DNA from: Vibrio diazotrophicus
GTDB lineage: Bacteria; Pseudomonadota; Gammaproteobacteria; Enterobacterales; Vibrionaceae
Length of the DNA: 64,000 nucleotides
NCBI RefSeq assembly: GCF_038452265.1
Contig: NZ_CP151842.1
Span: 1,860,001-1,924,000 of the forward strand
Direction: 5' to 3'
In this document: positions 1 to 7,996 of the stretch, piece after piece
Layout: the number at the start of each line of letters is the position of its first letter
Numbering within the stretch: position 1 is the stretch's first letter
Notes under the pieces: generated by a model
The model's input: the letters and a program-made list of their open reading frames with translations, nothing else
Told to the model about the DNA's origin: nothing
Database searches by the model: none
Made by a program: the position numbers and the translations under genes

Positions 1-298
1 CTGCCTGCATCACTTTCATTATGTATTCGCGATTGTCATGCATAGTCAGCATCAGCACCTTTGCATCGGGTACTTCTTCTTTGATTAAGCGAGTCGCATC
101 AATGCCATTCATTATCGGCATGCTGACGTCCATCAATATAACGTCCGGCTGGTGTTGTTTCACCACATCCAACGCTTCAAGACCGTTACTTGCAGTGGCG
201 ACAACTTGAATTTCTGGCTCCAATTCAAGACGCGCCATAAAACCTTCCAGTACCACCTGATGGTCATCGACAATGACAACTCTAATTGGTTTTTCCAT
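1..298 (-). CDS. NarL/LuxR-family response regulator (partial, C-terminus off window)
   Basis: Only the receiver domain of about 99 residues is inside the window; the HTH output domain lies beyond base 1. The reading from the ATG at 298 gives MEKPIRVVIVDDHQVV, with the acidic pair D11/D12, the phospho-acceptor D57 in LMDVSMP and the conserved Thr in MLTMHD. The gene starts inside the last codons of the upstream histidine kinase (17 bp overlap), so the two are probably translated together as a cognate pair. The family usually binds DNA through a C-terminal LuxR-type helix-turn-helix. By position it likely controls the neighbouring TRAP transporter; that is inference. Confidence 0.9.
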   Translation of the reverse strand, partial: MEKPIRVVIVDDHQVVLEGFMARLELEPEIQVVATASNGLEALDVVKQHQPDVILMDVSMPIMNGIDATRLIKEEVPDAKVLMLTMHDNREYIMKVMQA

Positions 299-1646
299 AC
301 ACTAATCCATCCAATCGCAATAACACGGTAATCTCTGTGCCAAAACCAGCCTCACTGATTAACTCAAACTCACCGCCAATAAACTCGACTCGCTCACGCA
401 TATTACGTAAACCTATGCCTCGTTTGTTAAGTGCTTCTTTAACGTTAAAACCAATACCATCATCCCTCACCATCAACTGAAGCATATTACCCATTTGATG
501 GAGAATCACCGTTACCTTCTTCGCTTGTGAGTGTTTGCGAATATTATTTAGAGACTCCTGCACAACACGATATAAGGTTGTTGCCGCTTCTGACTTCAAT
601 TTCTCTGGTTTGGTATCAAACAAGGTCTCGATTTGAATACTTGAGTGCGCCTGAAAATCTTCCAGTAGTGTCACAAGCGCGGCTTGCAAGCCAATATCGT
701 CCAATGCACTAGGGCGTAAATTGTGCGAAATACGCCGGACTTCATTAATTGCTGTCATCAACGATTGCTGCGCTTTTTCAACATGCAAAACTAAGGCATC
801 CCCTTGCAGTTTATGATCGAGCAGCTCTAAATGACATTTACTCGATACCAGTAACTGGTTGATGCCATCATGAAGTTCACGTGCCAAATGTTTCTTTTCA
901 TCTTCCTGAAACATCACTGTTTTGTGTGCCAGTTCTTTTAAGTTCTTATCCGCAAGACGATGTTCATGAAGGTTAATCGCCAGCGTTAGCACAATAATCA
1001 CGGCCACTGTCACGGCCAGAATCACCATCACTGAGAAGAAGGTTGTCTCAATATTCTTATTTATCGCTGATTGCATCGACGCGACTTCTTGTCTTACGTC
1101 TTCAATATAAAGGCCAGTGCCAACCATCCATTGCCACTTATCCAGCCAAGCTACATAGCTAAGTTTAGGTACAATCTCTTTGGTTGAGGGCTTTTGCCAT
1201 AAATACTGATGAAAACCGCCGCCTGACTGAGCCTGAAAAAGCAGTGCTTCAATCAAGAAGTCTCCTTCTTTATCCTGCAAGCGCAGTAAATCCTGGCCGA
1301 TTAATTCTGGTTGGATTGGGTGAACTAAATTGACACCTTTACCATCGTAGGCAAAAAAGTATCCGTCAGAGCCATAACGAAGCTTAGTCAAAATGGCCTT
1401 CACTTCTTCTTGCGCTTGTTCTGTGGTTAAAGAATCGTTGTTATAGATATGAGCAATCGAATCCAGTGCGAGGTCCACACTGTCTTTAAGCGCTGTTTCA
1501 CGCGCTTTGATTAAATTGATGCGAAAAATTTCGACTTCACGCTGACCGAGTGTTTTCGCCTGATGAATAGAGATCCAACTAATACTTGCTGTCACAAGCA
1601 GCAGGGGCAATAACGTCAGCAGTATCAGTTTGGCTTTTAGAGGCAT
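282..1646 (-). CDS. Cache-domain sensor histidine kinase (HisKA_3 / NarX-like)
   Basis: Inner-membrane sensor of about 454 residues. A first membrane segment (LILLTLLPLLLV) is followed by a periplasmic single-Cache domain (GYFFAYDGKGVNLVHP ... WMVGTGLYI), a second segment near residues 210-230, a HisKA_3 H-box (ARELHDGINQ) and an HATPase domain (ESLNNIRKH, DDGIGF, RGIGLRNMRERV). Cache domains of this class commonly sense small carboxylates. The start at ATG 1646 is preferred to a TTG at 1658 because GGGAA lies just before it. It overlaps the following response regulator and lies behind the TRAP operon dctPQM, separated by a terminator-like hairpin, so it probably senses the TRAP substrate or a related acid. 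Confidence 0.9.
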   Translation of the reverse strand: MPLKAKLILLTLLPLLLVTASISWISIHQAKTLGQREVEIFRINLIKARETALKDSVDLALDSIAHIYNNDSLTTEQAQEEVKAILTKLRYGSDGYFFAYDGKGVNLVHPIQPELIGQDLLRLQDKEGDFLIEALLFQAQSGGGFHQYLWQKPSTKEIVPKLSYVAWLDKWQWMVGTGLYIEDVRQEVASMQSAINKNIETTFFSVMVILAVTVAVIIVLTLAINLHEHRLADKNLKELAHKTVMFQEDEKKHLARELHDGINQLLVSSKCHLELLDHKLQGDALVLHVEKAQQSLMTAINEVRRISHNLRPSALDDIGLQAALVTLLEDFQAHSSIQIETLFDTKPEKLKSEAATTLYRVVQESLNNIRKHSQAKKVTVILHQMGNMLQLMVRDDGIGFNVKEALNKRGIGLRNMRERVEFIGGEFELISEAGFGTEITVLLRLDGLVYGKTN

Positions 1647-1667
1647 TCCGTTTCCCAAAGATCTCTA

Positions 1668-1721
1668 TGCAAAAATAAAAACAGCTTACTGGCCGTCGAT
1701 AGTTCGACAATCAGTAAGCTG
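1668..1721 (-). terminator. Terminator or attenuator between dctM and the sensor kinase
   Basis: A 10-bp perfect inverted repeat (CAGCTTACTG at 1682-1691 with its complement at 1712-1721) encloses a nested GTCGA/TCGAC stem and is followed, read on the minus strand, by TTTTTATTTTT. It would end most TRAP-operon transcripts and allow limited read-through into the kinase and regulator genes. Confidence 0.75.
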
Positions 1722-1781
1722 CAATACTTTAGCAACTTCTAAGGTGTGTTTGACCAATTCGTTATACAACCAAGAATTGGA

Positions 1782-3065
1782 TCACATTCCGTAGAATTCA
1801 GGGAAGACTAAAATCGATACCAACACCAGTATTTGAATCGCGATAAATGGCATTACACCTCGATAAATATCCATAGTGGTGACCGATTTCGGGGCAACCC
1901 CTTTTAAATAGAACAGACTAAAACCAAATGGCGGAGTTAAGAACGATGTCTGCAAGTTCATCGCCACTAAGATACCAAACCACGTCATTTCAATACCAAG
2001 TGTGCTCGCAACAGGCGCCAAAATCGGCACTATGATGAAACAGATTTCGACGAAATCGATAAAGAAGCCGAGAATCAAAATGACAATCATTGTCGCAATG
2101 AGGAAGCCCCACTTGTCACCGGGAATCGCTAACATCCACTCTTCGACTAGAATGTCACCCCCAGTGTAGGTAAACGCCATTGAGAACGCAGTCGCACCAA
2201 GCAAAATTGCGAATACCATTGCAGTCACGTTTACGGTCTCTTTAGATGCTTCGTAAACCATCTTCCAGCTAAATTGACCATAAAGCATTGCAAGAATAAG
2301 AGCACCAGCACCACCCAATGCGGCAGACTCGGTTGGAGTGGCAACACCCGCAAAAATGGAACCAAGAACCACGATAATCAGTGCTAGTGGCGGTATCACT
2401 GCTTTTAAAGCAGTAATCACTTCTTCTCTACGGGAAATCGAATCATCTCGACCAATAGGCATGGCTGCTTCTGGGTTCAATTTTGAGTAAATCAAAATGT
2501 AAACGATATAAGCGCCAACCAAGACCAAACCCGGCCACAATGCCGCTTGGAATAAGTCGCCGACAGGTACACCTAATACATCACCGAGCAAGATCAAAAC
2601 GATCGAAGGTGGAATAATTTGCCCCAGCGTTCCCGACGCACAAATCGTTCCGCACGCAAGGCCTTTGTCATAGTTATATTTGAGCATAACAGGCAATGAG
2701 ATAAGCCCCATTGCCACCACTGATGCACCAACAACACCGGTTGATGCGGCAAGCAGAGCACCCACCAGCACGGTTGAAATAGCAATACCACCACGCACGC
2801 CACCAAACAGACGTCCCATAGATTCCAGCAACTGCTCAGCTAAGCGTGTTTTTTGCAGTACCAAACCCATAAATACAAACAGCGGCACGGCCATCAACAC
2901 GGTGTTTTGCATGATGGATTGAATTCGATATGGCATAAAAGCAAACATTTCGATGCCTTCCGCCCATACCCCAAATATCAGTGCGATTCCTCCGAAGGTA
3001 AAAGCAACGGGGAAACCTAAAAGTAGTGCAAACAGCGCTACAAAGAACATCACGATTCCGATCAT
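1782..3065 (-). CDS. dctM: TRAP transporter large permease, DctM family
   Basis: 427-residue, highly hydrophobic protein with about 12 membrane segments, the usual size for the TRAP large subunit that carries solute with sodium. Family signatures seen include GLVLQKTRLAEQLLESM, the ASTGVVGASVVAMG and GTLGQIIPPSIVLILLGD segments and the MNLQTSFLTPPFGFSLFYLKG stretch near the C-terminus. ATG at 3065 has a good AAAGGA upstream and starts 12 bp after the dctQ stop, so dctQ and dctM are co-translated. The substrate cannot be read from this subunit. The Cache sensor kinase next door suggests a carboxylate. Confidence 0.95.
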   Translation of the reverse strand: MIGIVMFFVALFALLLGFPVAFTFGGIALIFGVWAEGIEMFAFMPYRIQSIMQNTVLMAVPLFVFMGLVLQKTRLAEQLLESMGRLFGGVRGGIAISTVLVGALLAASTGVVGASVVAMGLISLPVMLKYNYDKGLACGTICASGTLGQIIPPSIVLILLGDVLGVPVGDLFQAALWPGLVLVGAYIVYILIYSKLNPEAAMPIGRDDSISRREEVITALKAVIPPLALIIVVLGSIFAGVATPTESAALGGAGALILAMLYGQFSWKMVYEASKETVNVTAMVFAILLGATAFSMAFTYTGGDILVEEWMLAIPGDKWGFLIATMIVILILGFFIDFVEICFIIVPILAPVASTLGIEMTWFGILVAMNLQTSFLTPPFGFSLFYLKGVAPKSVTTMDIYRGVMPFIAIQILVLVSILVFPEFYGM

Positions 3066-3077
3066 TGTTTTTTCCTT

Positions 3078-3617
3078 TTACTTCGAATCTTTAAAGTTGG
3101 TATGCAAAAGCTGTGGGTTCACGATTCGGTTCAGCGAGTGCAGAATCATGCCGATACCACTCATTGCCATGAAGAAGAACGCCACTGAAATTAGGCTTTT
3201 AATAATCCATCGATAAGGTAAACCGCCCGGGTCACCTGAGGTTTCCCCAAGTTCATAACTCTCTTTGGCATAATCAATACCGAAGTAAGCCACCAGCAGG
3301 CAGAATGGTAATAGCAGGATAAGAGTGCCTAATAGATCGATGACCGCTTGCGCTTTGTTCGACAGTTGCTCGTAGAAGATGTCGACTCGAACATGACCAC
3401 CCGCTTTTAGCGCATAAGGAATACCAAGCATGAACACGGCAGAGAACAGGTGCCATTCGAGCTCTTGAAAGGCAATAGATACGTCATTAAACGCGTATCG
3501 CATGACAACGTCGTAAACCACGTTCGCCACAAGCAGTACGAATAGAATGCTGGATAACCAACCAAGAAAATCGCTAATACGATTAAACAGTCTTTCGATA
3601 TAGATGAGACTTCTCAT
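3078..3617 (-). CDS. dctQ: TRAP transporter small permease, DctQ family
   Basis: About 179 residues with four predicted membrane helices and the typical DctQ segment VVMRYAFNDVSIAFQELEWH. It forms the membrane complex with DctM. The start is placed at the second Met (3617), preceded by GGAG six bases upstream; the upstream Met at 3629 has no such site. The gene lies between dctP, from which it is separated by a stem-loop, and dctM. This is the standard P-Q-M order. Confidence 0.93.
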   Translation of the reverse strand: MRSLIYIERLFNRISDFLGWLSSILFVLLVANVVYDVVMRYAFNDVSIAFQELEWHLFSAVFMLGIPYALKAGGHVRVDIFYEQLSNKAQAVIDLLGTLILLLPFCLLVAYFGIDYAKESYELGETSGDPGGLPYRWIIKSLISVAFFFMAMSGIGMILHSLNRIVNPQLLHTNFKDSK

Positions 3618-3644
3618 TCCCGACTCCATGGAATTTGCAAATAT

Positions 3645-3685
3645 GCTCCGCTTAACCCAGTGAATCCGGAATGAGCTAGCGGAGC
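3645..3685 (-). other. Intercistronic stem-loop between dctP and dctQ
   Basis: GCTCCGCT at 3645-3652 pairs with AGCGGAGC at 3678-3685 (8 bp, 25-nt loop) without a following T-run. Such hairpins after the binding-protein gene commonly protect the upstream message and set a higher level of the periplasmic subunit. That role is inferred. Confidence 0.6.
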
Positions 3686-3729
3686 TTAGTTATATTTTTC
3701 TTGGGCTTCTCAGCAGCTTTAAATTAAAA

Positions 3730-4824
3730 CTACTGTGCTTCGTTGTTTAGATACGCACGCATAGAGATATCCGTCCACTGGCGAACATCTTTCAGATAGT
3801 TTGCTTGTGACTCTTGAATCTCTTTCGCTAGTGGATCTTTAGCTGCGTGATCTGCAAGTAGGCGACCATTTGCATCACGAAGTGCTTTGATAACTTCAGG
3901 CGGGAAGTCTTTTACTTTTACGTCTGGATATTCAGTTTTAATTGAAACCCAGTTCTTGCCACTTTCATGTACAGATTGTGCATACATGTCATAAGCAGCC
4001 GTACGCATCGCAATACGCAAGATTTCACGTAGATCTTCAGGCAATTTTTCCCAAGTACGTTTGTTTACTAGGAACTGCAACTCAGTTGCTGGCTCATGCC
4101 AACCTGTGTAGTAGTAAGGAGCGATTTTGTGGAAACCCATGCGTAGGTCAAGAGACGGACCTACCCACTCAAGAGCGTCGATTGTGCGGCGTTCTAGAGA
4201 TGTGTACAGTTCGCCCGGTGCAATGTTGGTTGGTTTTGCACCCAGCTCAGCTAAAACTTCACCAGCAAAGCCAGGTATACGCATTTTCAGACCTTGCAGA
4301 TCTTCTAATGAATTGATTTCTTTTTGGAACCAACCACCCATCTGGATATCGGTATTACCGCCAGGGAAAGAAAGCATGTTGTGAGGTTCATACACTTTCT
4401 CCATCAGCTCCATACCACCGCCATGATAGAACCAAGCGTACTGTTCAGGTGCAGTCATACCGAAAGGCATAGAAGTGAAATAAAGCGTATTTGGAACTTT
4501 GCCCTTCCAGTAATAAGACGCTGAGTGACCCAAGTCATACTGACCTGATTTCACCATATCGAATACACCTAACGGCGCTTTGTGTTTATTCGCAGAGTCG
4601 ATGCGAATTTGCAGGCGGCCGTTTGACATCTTTTCTGCCATTGCAGCCATATTTTTTGTTGTATCACCGAAAATCGGGAAGTTCGGGCCCCAAGTTTCAG
4701 CTAGTTTTAAGCGATACACTTTCTCATCAGCAGAAGCTGATGTTGACAACAAAGCAAAGCACGCTGTAAGCGCAACCATACTCGTTGTCATAACTCGTTT
4801 TACAGATTGATGAATCAGACTCAT
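3730..4824 (-). CDS. dctP: TRAP transporter periplasmic binding protein, DctP/TakP-like
   Basis: 364 residues. A signal peptide (basic start, hydrophobic MTTSMVALTACFALLSTSAS, cleavage near ASA-DEK) is followed by a TRAP solute-binding fold. The motif LKMRIPGFAGEVLAELGAKP carries the conserved Arg that binds substrate carboxylates, and SLERRTIDALEWVGP is typical of the subgroup that includes the 2-oxoacid binder TakP. The start at 4824 has AAAGGA eight bases upstream. It is first in the dctP-dctQ-dctM operon. Transport of a small organic acid is likely, but the exact substrate is not determined. Confidence 0.93.
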   Translation of the reverse strand: MSLIHQSVKRVMTTSMVALTACFALLSTSASADEKVYRLKLAETWGPNFPIFGDTTKNMAAMAEKMSNGRLQIRIDSANKHKAPLGVFDMVKSGQYDLGHSASYYWKGKVPNTLYFTSMPFGMTAPEQYAWFYHGGGMELMEKVYEPHNMLSFPGGNTDIQMGGWFQKEINSLEDLQGLKMRIPGFAGEVLAELGAKPTNIAPGELYTSLERRTIDALEWVGPSLDLRMGFHKIAPYYYTGWHEPATELQFLVNKRTWEKLPEDLREILRIAMRTAAYDMYAQSVHESGKNWVSIKTEYPDVKVKDFPPEVIKALRDANGRLLADHAAKDPLAKEIQESQANYLKDVRQWTDISMRAYLNNEAQ

Positions 4825-5172
4825 TGTTCACGTCCTTTTGTTATTGGTCAGTGCAGTGGTACTTCAGTAGCACTTCAGTTCACTACATACTTTGGGTGAA
4901 CTTTCATCAATAAAAAATGAGCATGATTACGCAAAGAAATAACATTAGAAGCGGTATATAAAACCATAGTCTTACGTAGTAATACGTAGGATATATAACA
5001 CCACCGTTCTATCTAATTCTTTTAAAAGGTATTTACATAAACTGGAATATTCGACCTCTGTGTTTCTACGTAATTACTTTCACAGACATGAAGTTTGCGT
5101 TTTGTTTTCGAAACTGTGACAGAGCGCCGTAAGTGCTTTATAGAATTCTATATAGGTCTGAGTAGTGAAAAT
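4825..5172 (-). promoter_or_regulatory. Promoter region of the dctPQM operon
   Basis: A 350-base non-coding AT-rich stretch upstream of dctP. It contains three copies of TACGTA (4973, 4983 and 5067), two of them as a direct repeat. No ORF with a ribosome binding site was seen. The upstream neighbour ends in its own terminator, so a promoter must lie here. Confidence 0.55.
4973..4989. promoter_or_regulatory. Direct repeat TACGTAG-N3-TACGTAG, candidate response-regulator site
   Basis: TACGTAG at 4973-4979 and again at 4983-4989, offset 10 bp (one helical turn), about 150 bp before dctP. A further CTACGTAATTAC lies at 5066. Spaced heptamers are typical of NarL-family regulators such as the one encoded at the left edge. 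The assignment is inference. Confidence 0.35.
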
Positions 5173-5200
5173 GAAAAAGCCCCGGTAATACCGAGGCCTT
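5173..5200 (-). terminator. Rho-independent terminator of the 131-aa gene
   Basis: On the minus strand GCCTCGGT / ACCGGGGC (8 bp, one G-T pair, 3-nt loop) followed by TTTTTCATTTT, 20-odd bases after the stop codon at 5224. Confidence 0.85.
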
Positions 5201-5223
5201 AGATATTGAAGCTGCGAAGTGAA

Positions 5224-5619
5224 CTACACCGCTTTGTAGATGACTTTGTTACCCGCTAACTGCTCTTTCACTACAAGATTTTCTTCAAGTAGTTTTTTAA
5301 GTGCGCCTGTTGCCCAAGAAGCCGCTTTTGCGTCTTCCTGACCAGCTTCTAGGCCAATAGACTTAGGATTAATGCCTTCCGCATTTTTAGCAACAATATC
5401 AAGAACCTGTTGTTGCTTAGGCGTTAATTCTACGTCAACTTTAATCGCTGCTGAATGAGCAACAACTTTTTCAACCGCTGGTTTAGCTACTTTTTTCTCT
5501 ACAACTTTCTTTTCAGCTGCAGGTTTCGCAGTTTTCGTTGCTGAAGATAGGTTCGCTACAGTCGCTTTAACACGCTTTTGCAGTTTAGCCTGCACTTTGC
5601 GCTTATGAGCAAGTCTCAT
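5224..5619 (-). CDS. Small basic protein with Ala/Lys-rich linker and winged-helix-like C-terminus
   Basis: About 131 residues, not recognised as a named family. The N-terminal part is strongly basic (MRLAHKRKVQAKLQKRVK), then a low-complexity Lys/Ala/Val/Pro linker (repeats of EKKVAKPA type), then about 65 residues that read like a winged helix (LTPKQQQVLDIVAKN ... GALKKLLEENLVVKEQLAGNKVIYK). This suggests a nucleic-acid-binding protein. The start is set at the Met at 5619, because GGAG precedes it by nine bases inside the longer frame opening at 5634. It is monocistronic with its own terminator. Confidence 0.8.
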   Translation of the reverse strand: MRLAHKRKVQAKLQKRVKATVANLSSATKTAKPAAEKKVVEKKVAKPAVEKVVAHSAAIKVDVELTPKQQQVLDIVAKNAEGINPKSIGLEAGQEDAKAASWATGALKKLLEENLVVKEQLAGNKVIYKAV

Positions 5620-5839
5620 CGAGTATGTCTCCATTTCACTGCTTTAATCGCAGTGGTGAAAATTTGAAGCGCGTTTTATATCAAAATTCTGCTGTCATTT
5701 GTAGCATTGAGGTCAACTTCTCCCGCAAAAATGCATCTATCGCACGTTTATGACTACAATTTATACAAGGGTGTTTTTGATTATCACAGTTGCAATACTG
5801 GGAATAAACACAGTTTTATAGAGAGTGTATGTGGTTTCT

Positions 5840-6517
5840 ATGCAGAGTATTCATATCGCCAATCATCACTTTGACTTACGTTCTCCTTATGCGAAATGGG
5901 TAGGCATTGCGGCTGCTTTATTGGCTTTGGGGTTTGTTATTTGGTCACCCAGTTGGCGACAAGCCTTAGTCGCGGTGATCGCTATTGGTGTGTTGTTGGT
6001 TGTTGGCTACTGGTTGATTAGAAAAAGCCAAGTTGGCTATACCTTTACCGCTACTCATTTTCAGCAGCATCTGTTTCGAGGCGGTTGGGTTTTGCGTTGG
6101 AATAACATTAGCAAAATCGGCATTTGTACTTTCGAGCAAGACGGATGGCATCATCCGTTGCCATGGATTGGTATCAAGCTAAGACGCTACTCTCCTTATC
6201 TTGACAGTATTTGTCCGCGTATCGCCTCTGAAATACTGCTCAGCCAGCGTGCTCTGCTCTATCTTGGCGCACGACAAAAAAATCAAGAAACGAAGTTTGA
6301 GGATATGGTGTTGGATGCTCAGCAGTACAAAGAATCTGCAACTAAAAGCTACTCAGGCTTAATGGCTATGTTGGCAAACAGGATGAAGTATCAGCGCCAA
6401 TATTACGATTACGACGTTTTTATCTCGGCGAATGATTTAGACAGAAGTGCGGAAGAGTTTGTAGGGCTAGCTCGGCGCTATCTTGCAGCAGCCGAGCCAA
6501 AGAATACTGATCAGTAA
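5840..6517 (+). CDS. DUF2982 family membrane protein
   Basis: About 225 residues. Two adjacent membrane helices near residues 20-60 (GIAAALLALGFVIW, VAVIAIGVLLVVGYWLI) are followed by a cytoplasmic part with GYTFTATHFQQHLFRGGW and WNNISKIGI. I match this to DUF2982, a Vibrio-type family of unknown function. ATG 5840 is chosen; a GTG at 5825 would add five residues, and neither has a strong ribosome site. Its 3' end overlaps the convergent hydrolase gene by 7 bp. Confidence 0.75.
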   Translation: MQSIHIANHHFDLRSPYAKWVGIAAALLALGFVIWSPSWRQALVAVIAIGVLLVVGYWLIRKSQVGYTFTATHFQQHLFRGGWVLRWNNISKIGICTFEQDGWHHPLPWIGIKLRRYSPYLDSICPRIASEILLSQRALLYLGARQKNQETKFEDMVLDAQQYKESATKSYSGLMAMLANRMKYQRQYYDYDVFISANDLDRSAEEFVGLARRYLAAAEPKNTDQ

Positions 6518-7167
6518 AGCGGCATTTCATCAGCCACGTAATGATTGTGTAATCGTTCATGACCAAATGTTGATTTAGGTCCATGTCCCGGAATAAACGT
6601 TACATCGTTACCTAATGGCCAAAGCTTGGTTTTAATGGAGTTCAGCAAATCACCATGATTACCCTGAGGGAAATCTGTACGACCGATACTGCCGTGGAAC
6701 AGTACATCACCAACAAAAGCCAGTCTCGCTTCTTCACTGAACAAAACCACATGCCCCGGAGTATGACCCGGTGTGTGAATCACTTGAAGAGTCTGTTTAC
6801 CGAAGGTCACTGTGTCACCTTCATCCAACCATCTATTAGGCTCAAATGCTTCTGTAAGTGGGAAGCCGAACATTTGGCTTTGACCTTCTAAACCTTGCAG
6901 CCAGAAGTTATCCGCTTTATGTGGCCCAACAATATCGACATTGCCAAGCTGTTCGGCTAATGATTCTGTACCACCAACATGATCTAAGTGACCATGAGTA
7001 AGCACGATGTGAACCACTTTCACTCCTAGCTCATCAATCATAGCTTTCAATTGTTTGACGTCACCACCCGGATCGACAACAACGCCTTCCATGGTTTCAT
7101 CACACCAAACGATTGAACAGTTCTGAGCGAAGTGAGTTACAGGGACAATTTGATACTGTAAAGACAT
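6511..7167 (-). CDS. MBL-fold metallo-hydrolase, glyoxalase II-like (YcbL family)
   Basis: 218 residues with the metal-binding motif HGHLDH (in LTHGHLDHVGG), a second His in HTPGHTPGHV, Asp in FVGDVLF and final His in IPGHGPKS. This matches the short glyoxalase II-like hydrolases related to E. coli YcbL, which cleave thioesters such as S-lactoylglutathione in vitro. Position agrees: in E. coli ldtD, mepK and ycbL also follow one another. AAGG lies eight bases before the ATG at 7167. Confidence 0.9.
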   Translation of the reverse strand: MSLQYQIVPVTHFAQNCSIVWCDETMEGVVVDPGGDVKQLKAMIDELGVKVVHIVLTHGHLDHVGGTESLAEQLGNVDIVGPHKADNFWLQGLEGQSQMFGFPLTEAFEPNRWLDEGDTVTFGKQTLQVIHTPGHTPGHVVLFSEEARLAFVGDVLFHGSIGRTDFPQGNHGDLLNSIKTKLWPLGNDVTFIPGHGPKSTFGHERLHNHYVADEMPLY

Positions 7168-7232
7168 AAAACAAACCTTGTTCGATATTCGAAATTGTTC
7201 GAACTATGCCACTAGAGCCCTAGTTTGACAAG

Positions 7233-7781
7233 CTACGAGCCTTGCCAGTTGCGGACTGGACCTGTATCTATGTGTACAAAGCCACTGCGAGGATAATACC
7301 CAACGCCACCTGCTTTTAGGCTTAATGCCGCTTCATGAACTTGTTTCAATGGCACACCATCCAAGCGGAAATCGAATGCCTTACCCATCATATGAAAGCT
7401 CTTCTGCGCAACACCATTTGAGTTTTGACGGAGCATTTCATTGGTTGCCGGAGAGCGGTAACCAGAAATAATCTGTACCTCAGCCTCACTGCCGATTAAG
7501 GTTTGAATACGGGTTAGTTGGTCGAATAGCCCTTTGTCCATAGGATGAACTTCGTTGCGACGAAAATCGCGGCAAATATGGTTGAGTCTTTTCAGTTCTG
7601 AACGCACATAACGATGACCATTGAAATAGCAACTTTCTAACGTTTCACCCGTGTGCAGGTTATTCAGTGCCAATACACGAGGTTCATCTGGAAGAGAGGC
7701 TTGAACAAGGCTTGGCGAACAAGCCGCTACCACTAAACCACTTCCAGCAAATTTCAAAAAATCACGTCGAGAAACAATCAA
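7233..7781 (-). CDS. mepK: Murein endopeptidase MepK (YcbK, DUF882 / M15-like)
   Basis: 182 residues, identical in length to E. coli YcbK/MepK. The N-terminus carries a twin-arginine signal (SRRDFLKFAGSGLVVAA). The M15-type zinc site is visible as SFHMMGKAFDF and GFVHIDTGPVRNW. MepK cleaves mDap-mDap (3-3) and D-Ala-mDap cross-links in the periplasm. It lies directly after ldtD, which makes the 3-3 links, a functional pairing also seen in E. coli. Confidence 0.88.
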   Translation of the reverse strand: MIVSRRDFLKFAGSGLVVAACSPSLVQASLPDEPRVLALNNLHTGETLESCYFNGHRYVRSELKRLNHICRDFRRNEVHPMDKGLFDQLTRIQTLIGSEAEVQIISGYRSPATNEMLRQNSNGVAQKSFHMMGKAFDFRLDGVPLKQVHEAALSLKAGGVGYYPRSGFVHIDTGPVRNWQGS

Positions 7782-7870
7782 ACCAACACCTTTACTACTG
7801 ATTAAATTTCAAACAGAGGGCGAAACTTAACGGACTCGCCAGTGAAGGTCAAATGCATAATTTGTGCACA

Positions 7871-7892
7871 AAATCGCCTTACACGGCGATTT
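7871..7892 (-). other. Hairpin between ldtD and mepK
   Basis: AAATCGCC / GGCGATTT (8 bp, 6-nt loop) about 100 bp after the ldtD stop. There is no clear T-run on the minus strand, so it may be a weak terminator or an mRNA-processing hairpin. Confidence 0.5.
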
Positions 7893-7996
7893 ATAGCATT
7901 AGTGTTTGAACATAAAGAAAAACTTTAATATGTAAATTTTGAGTAAACTTTGAAGTAAATAACATAGGCCAGCGCTTAATTGCCAACCTTTGCCTG

